DNA of 64,000 bases, taken from Roseibium sediminicola. GTDB lineage: Bacteria > Pseudomonadota > Alphaproteobacteria > Rhizobiales > Stappiaceae. Location of the stretch: contig NZ_JALNMJ010000020.1 in NCBI RefSeq assembly GCF_023156505.1, positions 1-64,000 of the forward strand. Direction: 5' to 3'. The stretch's first letter is position 1. The number at the start of each line of letters is the position of its first letter. The translations under genes and the position numbers were made by a program. Below, piece by piece: positions 53,337 through 62,112 of the stretch. Under the pieces are notes generated by a model. That model was not told the DNA's origin and made no database searches. It was given only the letters and a program-made list of their open reading frames with translations.

Positions 53337-54632
53337 ATGTCCGGTCGAAAAATAGTGATAGATTTGACAAACGTATGTAAAGAAACGATAAAACGGAAAA
53401 TCATTCCGGACAATGAAGTGGCCAAAACAGAGGATGAAATGATACTGCGGGACGATGGCGAGTCAATCGGACTATTCGAGCCACTGATGATCAGTGAGGG
53501 CGCGCACAAACGAGCGGAGCTCAACGACCTGGCGCTCGATCTTGCCGCCCGATCGGCCGCCTTCCGTAGCAGCCTGCCGGCGTCGATCGCTTCCGCGCTG
53601 GCCGATCTAATCCGCTCCATGAATTGCTACTATAGCAACCTAATTGAAGGCCATAACACGCATCCGGTCGATATCGAGAGAGCCCTTCATGGAGATTACA
53701 GCGCTGATCCCAAGAAGCGTGATCTTCAGCTCGAGGCCAAGGCCCACATCTCTGTACAGCAATGGATCGACCTGGGCGGATTGGTGGAGCCACCGTTCTC
53801 AGAGGCAGCTATTCAGGAAATCCACAAGCGTTTCTGCGAACTCTTGCCCGAAGATCTTCTGTACGTGGAAAACCCTGAAACGGGTGAAAGGCTCAGAGTT
53901 GTCCCTGGCGAGCTAAGGCAACGCGATGTTGTGGTGGGGCGCCATGTCGCAATCAGTCCTGGTGCTGTTCTGCGCTTTCTTCTCCGACTTAACGAAGCCT
54001 ATCGCAAGAGCGGGCGGATAGATTCTATTTTGGCGGCCGCGTGTGCACACCACCGCCTGCTTTGGGTACATCCATTCCTCGATGGAAACGGGCGCGTTGC
54101 CCGCCTGATGTCCTATGCGATGTTGCGTCAGGCTTTGAATACCGGCGGATTGTGGTCAATCGCGCGTGGTCTGGCAAGAAATGAAGCAGATTACAAAAGG
54201 CATCTTCAGGCGTGCGATGAGCCGCGCCGCGGCGACCGGGACGGACGAGGCAGTCTGAGCGAGGGAGCGCTGGCCACCTTCACCGAATTTTTCCTCAGGA
54301 CTTGCATTGATCAGGTCGAATTTATGGAAGGACTGATGAAGCCGGACAGGTTGCGAGATCGCATTCTTATCTGGGCGGAGGAAGAAATTCGTGCCGGCCA
54401 TTTGCTGCCCAAGTCCGATATCATCCTGAAAACTGTGCTCTATCAGGGCGAGCTTCCACGTGGTGAAGTTGCCGATGCCTTGGGGACGAGTGACCGGACT
54501 GCGCGGCGCATAACTTCAGCGCTGCTCGAGGCAGGTGCCCTTCGATCCGAAAGCACTCGCGCGCCCCTGTATCTGGCATTTCCCGCGAAACTGGCGAGCC
54601 GATGGATGCCTGGGTTGTTTCCGGACCAGTGA
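53337..54632 (+). CDS. Fic-domain protein (AMPylase-type), class II
   Basis: This 431-residue protein has the catalytic Fic motif HPFLDGNGR at residues 245-253. The inhibitory motif SNLIEG (S-x3-E-G) lies at 100-105, on the N-terminal side as in class II enzymes that restrain themselves without a separate antitoxin. A C-terminal winged helix (ELPRGEVADALGTSDRTARR) suggests DNA binding. It transfers AMP to target proteins, targets unknown. It sits between two repC relics. Confidence 0.93.
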   Translation: MSGRKIVIDLTNVCKETIKRKIIPDNEVAKTEDEMILRDDGESIGLFEPLMISEGAHKRAELNDLALDLAARSAAFRSSLPASIASALADLIRSMNCYYSNLIEGHNTHPVDIERALHGDYSADPKKRDLQLEAKAHISVQQWIDLGGLVEPPFSEAAIQEIHKRFCELLPEDLLYVENPETGERLRVVPGELRQRDVVVGRHVAISPGAVLRFLLRLNEAYRKSGRIDSILAAACAHHRLLWVHPFLDGNGRVARLMSYAMLRQALNTGGLWSIARGLARNEADYKRHLQACDEPRRGDRDGRGSLSEGALATFTEFFLRTCIDQVEFMEGLMKPDRLRDRILIWAEEEIRAGHLLPKSDIILKTVLYQGELPRGEVADALGTSDRTARRITSALLEAGALRSESTRAPLYLAFPAKLASRWMPGLFPDQ

Positions 54633-54669
54633 TGGGGCGAATATCGCCTTTCGGCGACGAAATCATGCC

Positions 54670-54750
54670 TCGAGCGGGTATTTCCGCGCGGCGATCGACA
54701 GGACAGGGGGAAAACCGCACCTCCACAAGTCCCTGCATGGCTTGGTCTGA
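54670..54750 (+). pseudogene. decayed repC 3' end, relic 2
   Basis: The frame SGYFRAAIDRTGGKPHLHKS, then LHGLV and a stop, aligns with the last 25 residues of RepC (GGYFRACCDRAAEGKLALAK, SLFGLAAK). Only this terminal piece survives. It lies about 40 bp after the Fic stop, so it directly follows the Fic cassette as relic 1 follows the first VapBC cassette. Confidence 0.72.
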
Positions 54751-54848
54751 GCAAAGTGAACGCGTAGATCGACGAGACCAAAATGCCGGTTCAAGAGGCA
54801 CGAACGTGCGCATTTAGGCCTCTTGCAGAGCAAATGGTGCCTTGCCGA

Positions 54849-54894
54849 TGTAGATTTTAGTATCTACATTAGTTAGTGAATTTATCTACATTAG
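54849..54894. promoter_or_regulatory. vapBC2 promoter/operator repeats
   Basis: An inverted pair TGTAGAT (54849-54855) and ATCTACA (54862-54868) is followed by a second ATCTACATTAG at 54884-54894, 22 bp from the first, two helical turns. It ends just before the antitoxin start. This is typical of autoregulated antitoxin promoters. Confidence 0.65.
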
Positions 54895-54902
54895 AAAAGG
54901 CC

Positions 54903-55151
54903 ATGGCACTCAACGTCAATAATCAGGAGGCGGATGCGCTGACACGCAAATTCGCAAAGATGACCGGTGTGTCCATCACCGATGCCATCGTCATCGCCAT
55001 GAAAGAGGCAATTGAGCGACGGCGCAATGCCGAGACACCGTTGGAGACTGCCAGACGGCTCCGCGAAAAGCATGGAATCGCGCTGAGTGATACCGCGCGC
55101 GAGCCGCTGCCCAGGGAAGCGTTTGACGAGATGTGGGACGAGCAAAGCTGA
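54903..55151 (+). CDS. vapB: VapB-type antitoxin 2
   Basis: This encodes 82 residues from the ATG at 54903 (MALNVNNQEADALTRKFAKM, TGVSITDAIVIAMKEAIERR), the classic start of Rv0623-type antitoxins. The acidic tail ends DEMWDEQS. An upstream in-frame start at 54876 is unlikely because it would overlap the operator. The stop overlaps the vapC2 start (TGATG). Confidence 0.93.
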   Translation: MALNVNNQEADALTRKFAKMTGVSITDAIVIAMKEAIERRRNAETPLETARRLREKHGIALSDTAREPLPREAFDEMWDEQS

Positions 55152-55555
55152 TGTTTGTCGATGCCTGTGCGATCATCGCGCTCCTGTCGGACGAGCGAGA
55201 GGCTGAACGTGTTTCCGACGCACTGGCAAATGCCAAGAAGCGGTTGACTTCACCTGTCGCGATACTTGAGGCCGTCATCGGTCTGGCCCGGCCGGATAAA
55301 TTCAATATGGCCGTCAGTTCGGTCGAACCCATCGTGATGGAGTTCCTGGACGAGCGCGGCATCGAGGTCCGGGACCTGCCGCCCGCCAAACGGGCAACGG
55401 TTCTCGCAGTGTCGGCCGCGGACAAGTACAGAACCGGAAAGAACAAACTCAATCTTGGCGATTGCCTGCACTACGCATGCGCGAAATATTACCGCGTGCC
55501 GATCCTCGCCACCGACGACGAGTTTCGCGACACGGATCTTGAAACAGTTTCATGA
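55151..55555 (+). CDS. vapC: VapC-type PIN toxin 2
   Basis: This 134-residue PIN nuclease has acids in MFVDACAIIALL (Asp4), SPVAILEAVIGL (Glu), LNLGDCLHYACA (Asp) and LATDDEFRDTDL (Asp). It is a member of the group that pairs with MALNV-type antitoxins and differs from the first VapC of this window. The stop overlaps a micro-ORF start as ATGA. Confidence 0.94.
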   Translation: MFVDACAIIALLSDEREAERVSDALANAKKRLTSPVAILEAVIGLARPDKFNMAVSSVEPIVMEFLDERGIEVRDLPPAKRATVLAVSAADKYRTGKNKLNLGDCLHYACAKYYRVPILATDDEFRDTDLETVS

Positions 55556-55647
55556 AGCAGGCATCGCGCCAGGCCGAAAGTCTGAGACTCGACTGGTTTA
55601 CTCATCCAAGACAGTCAGAAGACCGGATCTGCGTGCGCGGTCAATGA
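55552..55647 (+). CDS. micro-ORF 2 after vapC2
   Basis: This 31-codon frame starts in an ATGA overlap with the vapC2 stop and reads KQASRQAESLRLDWFTHPRQ. It resembles micro-ORF 1 at 52831 over 18 codons and then diverges. Its 3' half lies opposite the end of the recombinase gene, so it may be truncated. Function unknown. Confidence 0.35.
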   Translation: MKQASRQAESLRLDWFTHPRQSEDRICVRGQ

Positions 55648-56527
55648 GGTTCTTGACGGAAGAAGGCGACCATTTCGTTCCACCGCGTGGGGTACGCTCG
55701 TGCAGGCGTTCGAGCTGACCGGCGATTTCGCGCAAGGTTAGCTCCGGATTGGACGAATGGATGCCGGCGACCAGCGTCATCAACCGGTCTTCCGGCGGGC
55801 GTGGAGGCGATTTTCTCAGCAGCTCCTTGTCTGCCATTCCCTCAGCAACCATCCACTTCACCGCGCGCCGCAGCCGTTCGGGTGTCCAGTCATGCCCGCG
55901 GTTTTTGAGGAACCGTGCGATATCGTCCCAAGTGTGATCAGGACGCATGCGCCGGACAATAGGAAGCCATTGACTGGCAGTAACTTGGATGCGTGCACCA
56001 TAGGCCTCCTTTTGAGCAGCCGTCATTTTGGCCAGCGCTTCAGGTCTGCGCTCTCGAATTCCTGGATTGCCGGGTAATTTTCCCTTTGCCTTTGCAGCCT
56101 TGATGCCCGCTTTGGTGCGTTCGGAGATCAAGGCGCGCTCGAGCTGGGCGACTGCCCCCAGAACCTGCAAGGAGAACATGCCCTGGGGGGTAGTTGTGTC
56201 GATCGGATCGCTCAGCGAGCGGAAATGTGCGCCCTTGGCGTTCAGATTATCGATAACTTCCAACAGATGGGTCACCGAACGGGCAAGACGATCGAGACGT
56301 ACGACGACCAGCGTCTCGCCGGCACCGATCTCCCGAACCAGTCTTGCAAGGGCAGGACGAGCTCGTGAAGCACCGGATCCATATTCCTCCACGATTGTCT
56401 CGCAGCCGGCCGATCGCAGTTCCAGTTCTTGCGCTTCTGTCGTCTGTTCGTCAGTGGAGACGCGCGCATAGCCGATAAGCCGTCCCTCAGGTCGATGAGA
56501 AGAGCGATTGAGCGCTGATTTGACCAT
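55598..56527 (-). CDS. serine recombinase (resolvase family)
   Basis: This encodes about 309 residues from the ATG at 56527. The resolvase domain has RLIGYARVSTDEQTTEAQEL with catalytic Ser24, EEYGSGASRARPALARLVRE, VVVRLDRLARSVTHLLEVID and the E-helix LGAVAQLERALISERTKAGI. The long C-terminal part carries extra HTH-like segments (TWDDIARFLKNRG, LTLREIAGQLERLHE). Likely role is multimer resolution or cassette recombination. It points toward the toxin-antitoxin array. Confidence 0.93.
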   Translation of the reverse strand: MVKSALNRSSHRPEGRLIGYARVSTDEQTTEAQELELRSAGCETIVEEYGSGASRARPALARLVREIGAGETLVVVRLDRLARSVTHLLEVIDNLNAKGAHFRSLSDPIDTTTPQGMFSLQVLGAVAQLERALISERTKAGIKAAKAKGKLPGNPGIRERRPEALAKMTAAQKEAYGARIQVTASQWLPIVRRMRPDHTWDDIARFLKNRGHDWTPERLRRAVKWMVAEGMADKELLRKSPPRPPEDRLMTLVAGIHSSNPELTLREIAGQLERLHERTPRGGTKWSPSSVKNLIDRARRSGLLTVLDE

Positions 56528-56809
56528 TTGGGACGCCTGAGAGCCTATAAGAGAGCGATTTTCCAAATAAAGAAGATAAGGATAACTGATCGTTTGTAAA
56601 CGTCTCTTGAGTGCCTTTTCCACCACCTGAAGCGTCAAAACCCCAGGAAAACCCGGCATTCTCGTCGATCTGAGCACGGATTGCCGGGTCTTTGTTCAAT
56701 CCAGCATGCGTCAGACTGAATATGAGTGAGTTCGAGTTGAAGAGGCAACCTATGACCGAAGCAAATGTCATGTTAACTTCCGTATAGAAGCTGTAATCAC
56801 GATAATACA
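56528..56809. other. 282-bp divergent promoter region
   Basis: AT-richer spacer between the recombinase and the plus-strand DUF1612-like gene. It should contain both promoters and, if the recombinase resolves multimers, a res-like site. I could not define one by eye. Confidence 0.4.
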
Positions 56810-57916
56810 ATGCCTTACGAAATTGGAAAACTGAACCTCGAGGCTCTCTTGACGCCGAAATCGGCGGCGGAGGACGCGCTGGCGCGGCTTGATGAGCGTG
56901 TCGACCGATCTGAGGTCGGACGGGGCTTTGCAGAACGGGCCGATTTCTTCGAAGCCGTTTCCAACATGTGGGTTGCTGGTGAGCTCGTCCATCTGGAAGA
57001 CCTGGTTCTGCACGATGCCCGGATGGATGTTCGTGCACCAAGCCATGAACTTGTCATTGCGCACCGGATCGTGCGGGCAAGACGACGGGCAGTGAGAAAC
57101 GATCCGGGCTGGGCGGTCTCGCGAACTGGGATCATGGCCTTTGCGGGGATTGCCGAACAAGAGGATGAGGCACCTAGAAAATTCAAAAGACGAGGGGAGG
57201 GGAGGGACCTCGAAACGGACGAGCACGATGCGCTTCCTCCGGAGTTGGCAGAGTTCGACGAGGTGCTTGCCGAAACCAGCTGGCTGGTGGAAGCCGTTTC
57301 CCCCGGATCTATCAGAACCCGGCAACCTGAGCTCGTTGTTGGCGAGTTGGTCATCCGGGATCCTGATTGGGACGAATCCGAACGGATCTCTGAATGGCTT
57401 GAGTTGGTCAGAAAAGTTGAAATGCTTCCGGCAACGTTGGCGGCTGCGGTTCTTTGGGACGCCTGGGACCAGCTCGAACCGCTTCAACGGCAGCATTGGC
57501 TTGGGCAGGTCCTTGTTTCGGATTTCCTCAGATCACGTGGAAAGGTCCGATCTCACCTTTTGGCCTTCTCAGTGGGTCTGCGAGAGATGCCTCGTGAGCG
57601 GCGACGTGCTCGGGACAGGACAACCAGGCTGATCGCCTTTCTCGACGCGATGAGAGCGGCTGCTGTCGCTGGGATGAAGGATATTGATCGGCTGACGCTC
57701 GCGAAGTATCAACTTGAGCGGCGCGCTGTCGGCAAGAGATCTAACAGCAGCCTGCCGGCTGCGATCGAGCTCATACTTTCGCGGCCGATCGTATCTGCGC
57801 ACATGCTTGCAAAGGCGGCAGAGATAACGCCGCGAGGGGCGCTCAACCTAGTCGCCGCTCTTGGTGTGCGGGAGGTGACGGGGAGGGGACGGTATCGGGC
57901 GTGGGGGATTTTGTGA
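56810..57916 (+). CDS. RHE_PE00001/DUF1612-family protein
   Basis: This 368-residue protein has the N-terminal YEIGKLNLEALLTPKSAAED, DERVDRSEVGRGFAERADFF and LHDARMDVRAPSHELVIAHR segments typical of this rhizobial plasmid family. It ends in an HTH-type module (AMRAAAVAGMKDIDRLTLAK, then ISAHMLAKAAEITPRGALNL). The biochemical role is unknown, probably DNA binding. It is often found near repABC. Confidence 0.82.
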   Translation: MPYEIGKLNLEALLTPKSAAEDALARLDERVDRSEVGRGFAERADFFEAVSNMWVAGELVHLEDLVLHDARMDVRAPSHELVIAHRIVRARRRAVRNDPGWAVSRTGIMAFAGIAEQEDEAPRKFKRRGEGRDLETDEHDALPPELAEFDEVLAETSWLVEAVSPGSIRTRQPELVVGELVIRDPDWDESERISEWLELVRKVEMLPATLAAAVLWDAWDQLEPLQRQHWLGQVLVSDFLRSRGKVRSHLLAFSVGLREMPRERRRARDRTTRLIAFLDAMRAAAVAGMKDIDRLTLAKYQLERRAVGKRSNSSLPAAIELILSRPIVSAHMLAKAAEITPRGALNLVAALGVREVTGRGRYRAWGIL

Positions 57917-57958
57917 GCGCTTCGCTGTTGATTTTAACCTAGAACGGTGGGGGAATTG

Positions 57959-58210
57959 GGGTGTGTCGCAAAGTTTTTCGCGTTAACCACGCCTTGAGAT
58001 TTGGCTGTTGAAAGGGCGCTCCAGAAATTGGAGTTCCGCGTAATGATTCTAAGTGCCATCGTTGAAAAACTGAAACGCCAGTCGAAGGATGACTTCAAAG
58101 GCAGACAGTTCGACGCTTGGCTGATCATCCAGGCGGTGTCCTGGTACTTGCGTTATCCGCTGAGCTATCGGGACTTGGAGGAAATGTTCCTGGAACGTGG
58201 CTTTGAGGTA
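57959..58210 (+). mobile_element. IS6-family element, truncated left fragment
   Basis: It begins with the IS6-type end GTGTGTCGCAAAGTTTTTCG and carries the first codons of the transposase (MILSAIVEKLKRQSKDDFKG, then YRDLEEMFLERGFEV) on the plus strand. It stops at 58210, where an inverted IS6 copy begins. No transposase core remains here. Confidence 0.88.
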
Positions 58211-58265
58211 GGGCCTGTCGCAACTTTCACTGACGGACAGATTTCTCCCGTTTTGGGAGCGATTT

Positions 58266-58843
58266 TCAGGCTTTGTTAACTTTTCCAATTCCGAAGAGCA
58301 CCGCCAGCAAATCGTTTTGTTCGCGGACACTCCATTGACCGGTAAAGTCGAAGCCCTTCTTGAGCCACAGCATGGCTTCAAAGCCGGCGATAGATTTTCT
58401 GGCTGAGTTGAACGAGCGGAACCCGCCAACCTTCGGCATATTCTTCTTCACCCTGAAATGATCGCTCTCAATACCCTGTTGCAAATGTTTGGTCACATAG
58501 TGCACCGGATCCGAAGCAAGCAGGCCGTCGTCAACCGTGTCCCCGATGGCCGGAGGAAAAGTGCCGGCGCCATCGGTGCCGATTTTGCCCGGTGACAGCA
58601 GCGGGGCATCCTGTAACATTTTTCGAAAAAACCGCTTGGCTGCATTCAGATTGCGCTTCGCCGTGAGCAGGAAATCGACCGGATTTCCATGCTTATCGAT
58701 GGCCCGATACAGATAGCGCCATTGGCCCTTGATGCGCACATAGGTCTCATCGATGCGGATCGAGCCGCAATGCGGTTTGCGGAACCGGCGTAGCCGCTTT
58801 TCGATCAGCGGCGCATACGCCAAAACCCATCTGTTGATGGTAC
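58266..58843 (-). pseudogene. IS6 transposase, C-terminal part
   Basis: This frame encodes LAYAPLIEKRLRRFRKPHCG, the catalytic IRIDETYVRIKGQWRYLYRA, IGTDGAGTFPPAI and HYVTKHLQQGIESDHFRVKK, completing the DDE set of the IS6/IS26 family. The N-terminal part lies at 62113-62296, cut by IS66-C. Rejoining gives EVDHSTINRWVLAYAPL. Confidence 0.9.
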
Positions 58844-58936
58844 GTAAGCGTCCGGTGACACTCCCTTTTCGATTTTGGATCTTCGGTTGAAGTTACGGAA
58901 TTAGATACGTCATTAATTCCGTAGCGAAGGTGATCG

Positions 58937-59347
58937 ATGGGTCGGGTTGAGATTTTGACGGGCCGGGAGCGGCGGCGCATTTGGTCGGATGATCAGAAGC
59001 TAGCCATTCTTGAGGAGGTCGCGGCCAGCGGTCTAACGGTTGCGGATGTTGCTCGGCGGCATGATGTTCTGCCGCAGCAGATCTACGCCTGGCGCCGCAA
59101 ATTTGCTCAAAACCAGAGGGAGCATTTGCAGGAACCGTGTTTTCTACCGGTGACGCTGGTGGCAAGCGAGACAGCGACACCTGATCAGGCACCTGAGGAA
59201 GAGACTTTCCGGAAAACGGCTCCGAAGCAGGCTGCTCGGACCGGGCGGGTGGAGATCCGCTGTAAGGGCGGCCGGGTGCTGAAGGTGGATGCCGGGCTGG
59301 ACCCTTTGATGCTGCAAGGACTGATCCGCTCGGTGGAAGAGGCATGA
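58937..59347 (+). CDS. tnpA: IS66 accessory protein TnpA (IS66-C)
   Basis: This 136-residue protein has the HTH VEILTGRERRRIWSDDQKLA, then SGLTVADVARRHDVLPQQIY, and the C-terminal VEIRCKGGRVLKVDAGLD segment. It overlaps tnpB by four bases. First gene after the left end. Confidence 0.94.
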   Translation: MGRVEILTGRERRRIWSDDQKLAILEEVAASGLTVADVARRHDVLPQQIYAWRRKFAQNQREHLQEPCFLPVTLVASETATPDQAPEEETFRKTAPKQAARTGRVEIRCKGGRVLKVDAGLDPLMLQGLIRSVEEA

Positions 59348-59691
59348 TCGCGCCCGGATCGAACGTGCGGGTATATCTGGCCTGTGGGGCGACAGACATG
59401 CGCAAGGGGATCTCCGGCCTCTCGGCCCTGGTACAGGAGGTTCTGCGTCAGAAGCCGACGTCGGGCGCGGTGTTTGCCTTCCGGGGGCGGCGCGGCGACC
59501 GGGTCAAACTGCTGTATTGGGACGGCCAAGGTTTTTGTCTTTATTACAAGGTTCTCGAGCGTGGCCGCTTTCCCTGGCCGTCAGTTGCCGATGGCGTGGC
59601 GCGGCTGACGGCAGCGCAACTGGCGATGTTATGGGAAGGCATTGACTGGCGTCGTCCGGCCTGGACGTCCCCACCGATGCGGGCCGGATAA
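59344..59691 (+). CDS. tnpB: IS66 accessory protein TnpB (IS66-C)
   Basis: This 115-residue protein has MIAPGSNVRVYLACGATDMR, KPTSGAVFAFRGRRGDRVKL, WDGQGFCLYYKVLERGRFPW and the closing QLAMLWEGIDWRRPAW. It is intact and shows by comparison that the IS66-B copy has lost its C-terminus to a stop codon. Confidence 0.95.
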   Translation: MIAPGSNVRVYLACGATDMRKGISGLSALVQEVLRQKPTSGAVFAFRGRRGDRVKLLYWDGQGFCLYYKVLERGRFPWPSVADGVARLTAAQLAMLWEGIDWRRPAWTSPPMRAG

Positions 59692-59747
59692 AACCAGCTT
59701 TTCCATGAGGATAAGGTTGGCTGAACTCAAGCAAATCAGCTAAGAAA

Positions 59748-61325
59748 TTGGCCATGAGTTCCACTGTTGCCAGCCTACCCGACGACATTGATGCCTTGCG
59801 TGCGCTGTGTGCCCGGCAGGCTGAGGAATTGGCCAGGCAGAGCGGGCAACTTCAAGCGCGCGACAGCCTGATCGACAAGCTGAAGGAGCAACTGGCGGTT
59901 TTACGCCGGGCACGCTTTGGCAAGTCTTCGGAGAAGATTGACCGCGACATCGCGCAGTTGGAACTGGCGCTGGAGGAGATCGAAGCGGCTGAGGCGGAAC
60001 TGCCTTTTGAGGCTCCAGCCGGTCGCGCCGAAGCGCCGAAAACCAAGCCTGCACGTCAGCCGCTTCCGGATCATCTGCCGCGACACGAGATCGTCCACGA
60101 TCTGGGTGAGCGTTCCTGCCCATGCTGTGGCGGACGTGACTTCCTCAAAGGCGGAACGGGCGTCACCGAAGTGCTGGATTACATCCCCGCGTCCTTCCGG
60201 GTTATGCGCCATGTCCAGCCGCGCTTTGTGTGCAAGGGTTGCGACAACGAGATCACCGCGGCAATGCCGTCGCTGCCGATCGAGCGAGGCAAGCCAGGTC
60301 CGGGCCTGGTTGCACATGTGCTAACTGCCAAATATTGCGATCACTTGCCGCTCTATCGCCAGTCGGAGATTTACGCCCGCGAAGGCGTTGAGCTGGCCCG
60401 CTCGACCATGGCCGATTGGGTCGGCAAGGCGAGCGTATTGATGGCACCGTTGATCGAGACCCTGCGCGATCATGTCTTTGCAGGAGACCGTTTGCACGGG
60501 GACGACACACCGGTTCCGGTGCTGGCGCCCGGCAAGGGCAAGACGAAGACCGGCAGATTGTGGACCTATGTCCGCGATGGCCGGCCGTATGGTTCAAAGA
60601 CGCCGCCAGCGGTCTGTTACTTCTACAGTCCGGACCGCAAGGGCGAACATCCGACGGCTCATCTCAAACACTTCCGGGGCGTTCTCCACGCCGATGGCTA
60701 TGCCGGGTTCAAGGAGCTTTATGAGGCGAAGCCGCCGAAGGTCCTGGAAGCAGCCTGCATGGCGCATGTCCGGCGCAAGTTCTTCGATCTGACGGGAAAC
60801 GGACCAGCGCCGATTGCCGGGGAAGCCTTGCAACGGATCGGCGCTCTCTACGATATCGAAATGGCTATCCGGGGTTCGCCGCCTGATGAGCGGCTGAAAC
60901 TCCGTCAGACCAAGAGCAAACCGATGTTCGAGGCTCTACAGAAATGGCTGAAGACGCGCCTTGCCGAAGTGCCCGGGAAGTCCGGCACAGCGGAGGCAAT
61001 CCGCTATGCCCTGAACCGCTGGCAGGCCCTCGGGCGGTTCCTTGAGGACGGCACCATCGAGATCGACAACAATGCGGCTGAGCGTTCCATCCGCCCGATT
61101 GCGCTTGGGCGCAAGAACTGGCTGTTCGCCGGATCGGATAAGGGCGGGGACCGGGCCGCCGGCATCCTGTCGCTGATCGAGACCGCCAAGCTTAACGGAC
61201 TCGATCCGGAAGCCTATTTGCGGAACGTACTGACCCGCATCGCCGATCATCCTATCAATCGAATCGATGAGCTTCTGCCTTGGGCATTTGCCGAGGTAGC
61301 AACCCCGCAGACTGGTTTGGTATGA
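59748..61325 (+). CDS. tnpC: IS66 transposase TnpC (IS66-C)
   Basis: This protein of about 525 residues has a coiled-coil N-terminus, the zinc segment CPCCGGRDFL with CKGCDN, and acids in HGDDTPVPVL, LHADGYAGF and NNAAERSIRP. It ends LLPWAFAEVA. Complete and in frame. The stop overlaps the cargo ATG (ATGA at 61322-61325). Confidence 0.96.
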   Translation: MAMSSTVASLPDDIDALRALCARQAEELARQSGQLQARDSLIDKLKEQLAVLRRARFGKSSEKIDRDIAQLELALEEIEAAEAELPFEAPAGRAEAPKTKPARQPLPDHLPRHEIVHDLGERSCPCCGGRDFLKGGTGVTEVLDYIPASFRVMRHVQPRFVCKGCDNEITAAMPSLPIERGKPGPGLVAHVLTAKYCDHLPLYRQSEIYAREGVELARSTMADWVGKASVLMAPLIETLRDHVFAGDRLHGDDTPVPVLAPGKGKTKTGRLWTYVRDGRPYGSKTPPAVCYFYSPDRKGEHPTAHLKHFRGVLHADGYAGFKELYEAKPPKVLEAACMAHVRRKFFDLTGNGPAPIAGEALQRIGALYDIEMAIRGSPPDERLKLRQTKSKPMFEALQKWLKTRLAEVPGKSGTAEAIRYALNRWQALGRFLEDGTIEIDNNAAERSIRPIALGRKNWLFAGSDKGGDRAAGILSLIETAKLNGLDPEAYLRNVLTRIADHPINRIDELLPWAFAEVATPQTGLV

Positions 61326-62083
61326 CGTTAGCTAGTTGCCCTTTGGCATTTTCAGCGGCCGAAGAAGGCCTTTTTCCCGAGCTTGTTGTTCAAACCATTA
61401 TCGCTCTCAGACTTGACCGTGGGCGTAGGTCCCCGGCGCAAGCAGCGCGCTTTGCTAGAGGTGACTTCGTAGGGGGGCAATCCGACATTAGTTGTGATCA
61501 GCAGATCTATGTGATGCTCGAATGCGCCGAGATTATCGATCATCAGCTTCACTTCAAACTTACAGATGATGCTCTGCCCGCGCATCTAGCCAATGGCGCT
61601 AGATTTGGCGTGGACCTCCTGTGGGCCTTTGAATGTTTCCTGAACACAACGGCAGAATGGCACCCTGATGGATGGGACCATCCACTGTTTTCCTACGAAC
61701 CTTTTGAACTGCCGCCGGAACTGGTATCTCTGGGAGACGCATTTGCCGAAGCCGGATACCTTTCCAAGACAAACGCTCGATACCGGTGGACCACGAAAGC
61801 CAAGCCGACACTGGGTCTTATTTGTTGGGGCTATTCGACTGAACGCGGTCTAGAAACACGGCATGAATTGAAAAGGATGTTTGCAAGCCTTCCTGACCAA
61901 TTGAAAGACAGGATCACTACGGATCGGAGCAGCAACTTGCAAGCGGAGTTGGAAGATGTCCTCTCCAACCATTGGTACAATGATCAATGGAATGATGCCC
62001 CGGTGCGTGGCTCTCGAGACCGGGTTCACGTTCGGAGCGAAATGAACGAACGTGCGTCGATCATTTTGACGCTCTTTCGATGA
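61322..62083 (+). CDS. 253-residue cargo protein of IS66-C, unknown function
   Basis: It starts with an ATG overlapping the tnpC stop and ends 29 bp before the element end, so it is inside the mobile unit. I recognise no family. The sequence has an N-terminal helix-rich half (LVVQTIIALRLDRGRRSPAQ, IYVMLECAEIIDHQLHFKLT) and a tryptophan-rich middle (TAEWHPDGWDHPLFSYEPFE). No signal peptide or membrane helices. It differs from the cargo of IS66-A and IS66-B. Confidence 0.7.
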   Translation: MTLASCPLAFSAAEEGLFPELVVQTIIALRLDRGRRSPAQAARFARGDFVGGQSDISCDQQIYVMLECAEIIDHQLHFKLTDDALPAHLANGARFGVDLLWAFECFLNTTAEWHPDGWDHPLFSYEPFELPPELVSLGDAFAEAGYLSKTNARYRWTTKAKPTLGLICWGYSTERGLETRHELKRMFASLPDQLKDRITTDRSSNLQAELEDVLSNHWYNDQWNDAPVRGSRDRVHVRSEMNERASIILTLFR

Positions 62084-62112
62084 AGAAAATTGGGTAATTC
62101 ACCGGACGCTTA

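Larger units (their letters stand above)
58844..62112 (+). mobile_element. IS66-family element IS66-C, complete, with cargo gene
   Basis: Ends are GTAAGCGTCCGGTGACACTC at 58844 and, inverted, GTAAGCGTCCGGTGAATTAC at 62112, with the 8-bp duplication gatggtac at 58836-58843 and 62113-62120. It is 3269 bp and carries intact tnpA, tnpB, tnpC and a 253-residue cargo gene, all on the plus strand. All core genes are open, so it may be active. Confidence 0.96.
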
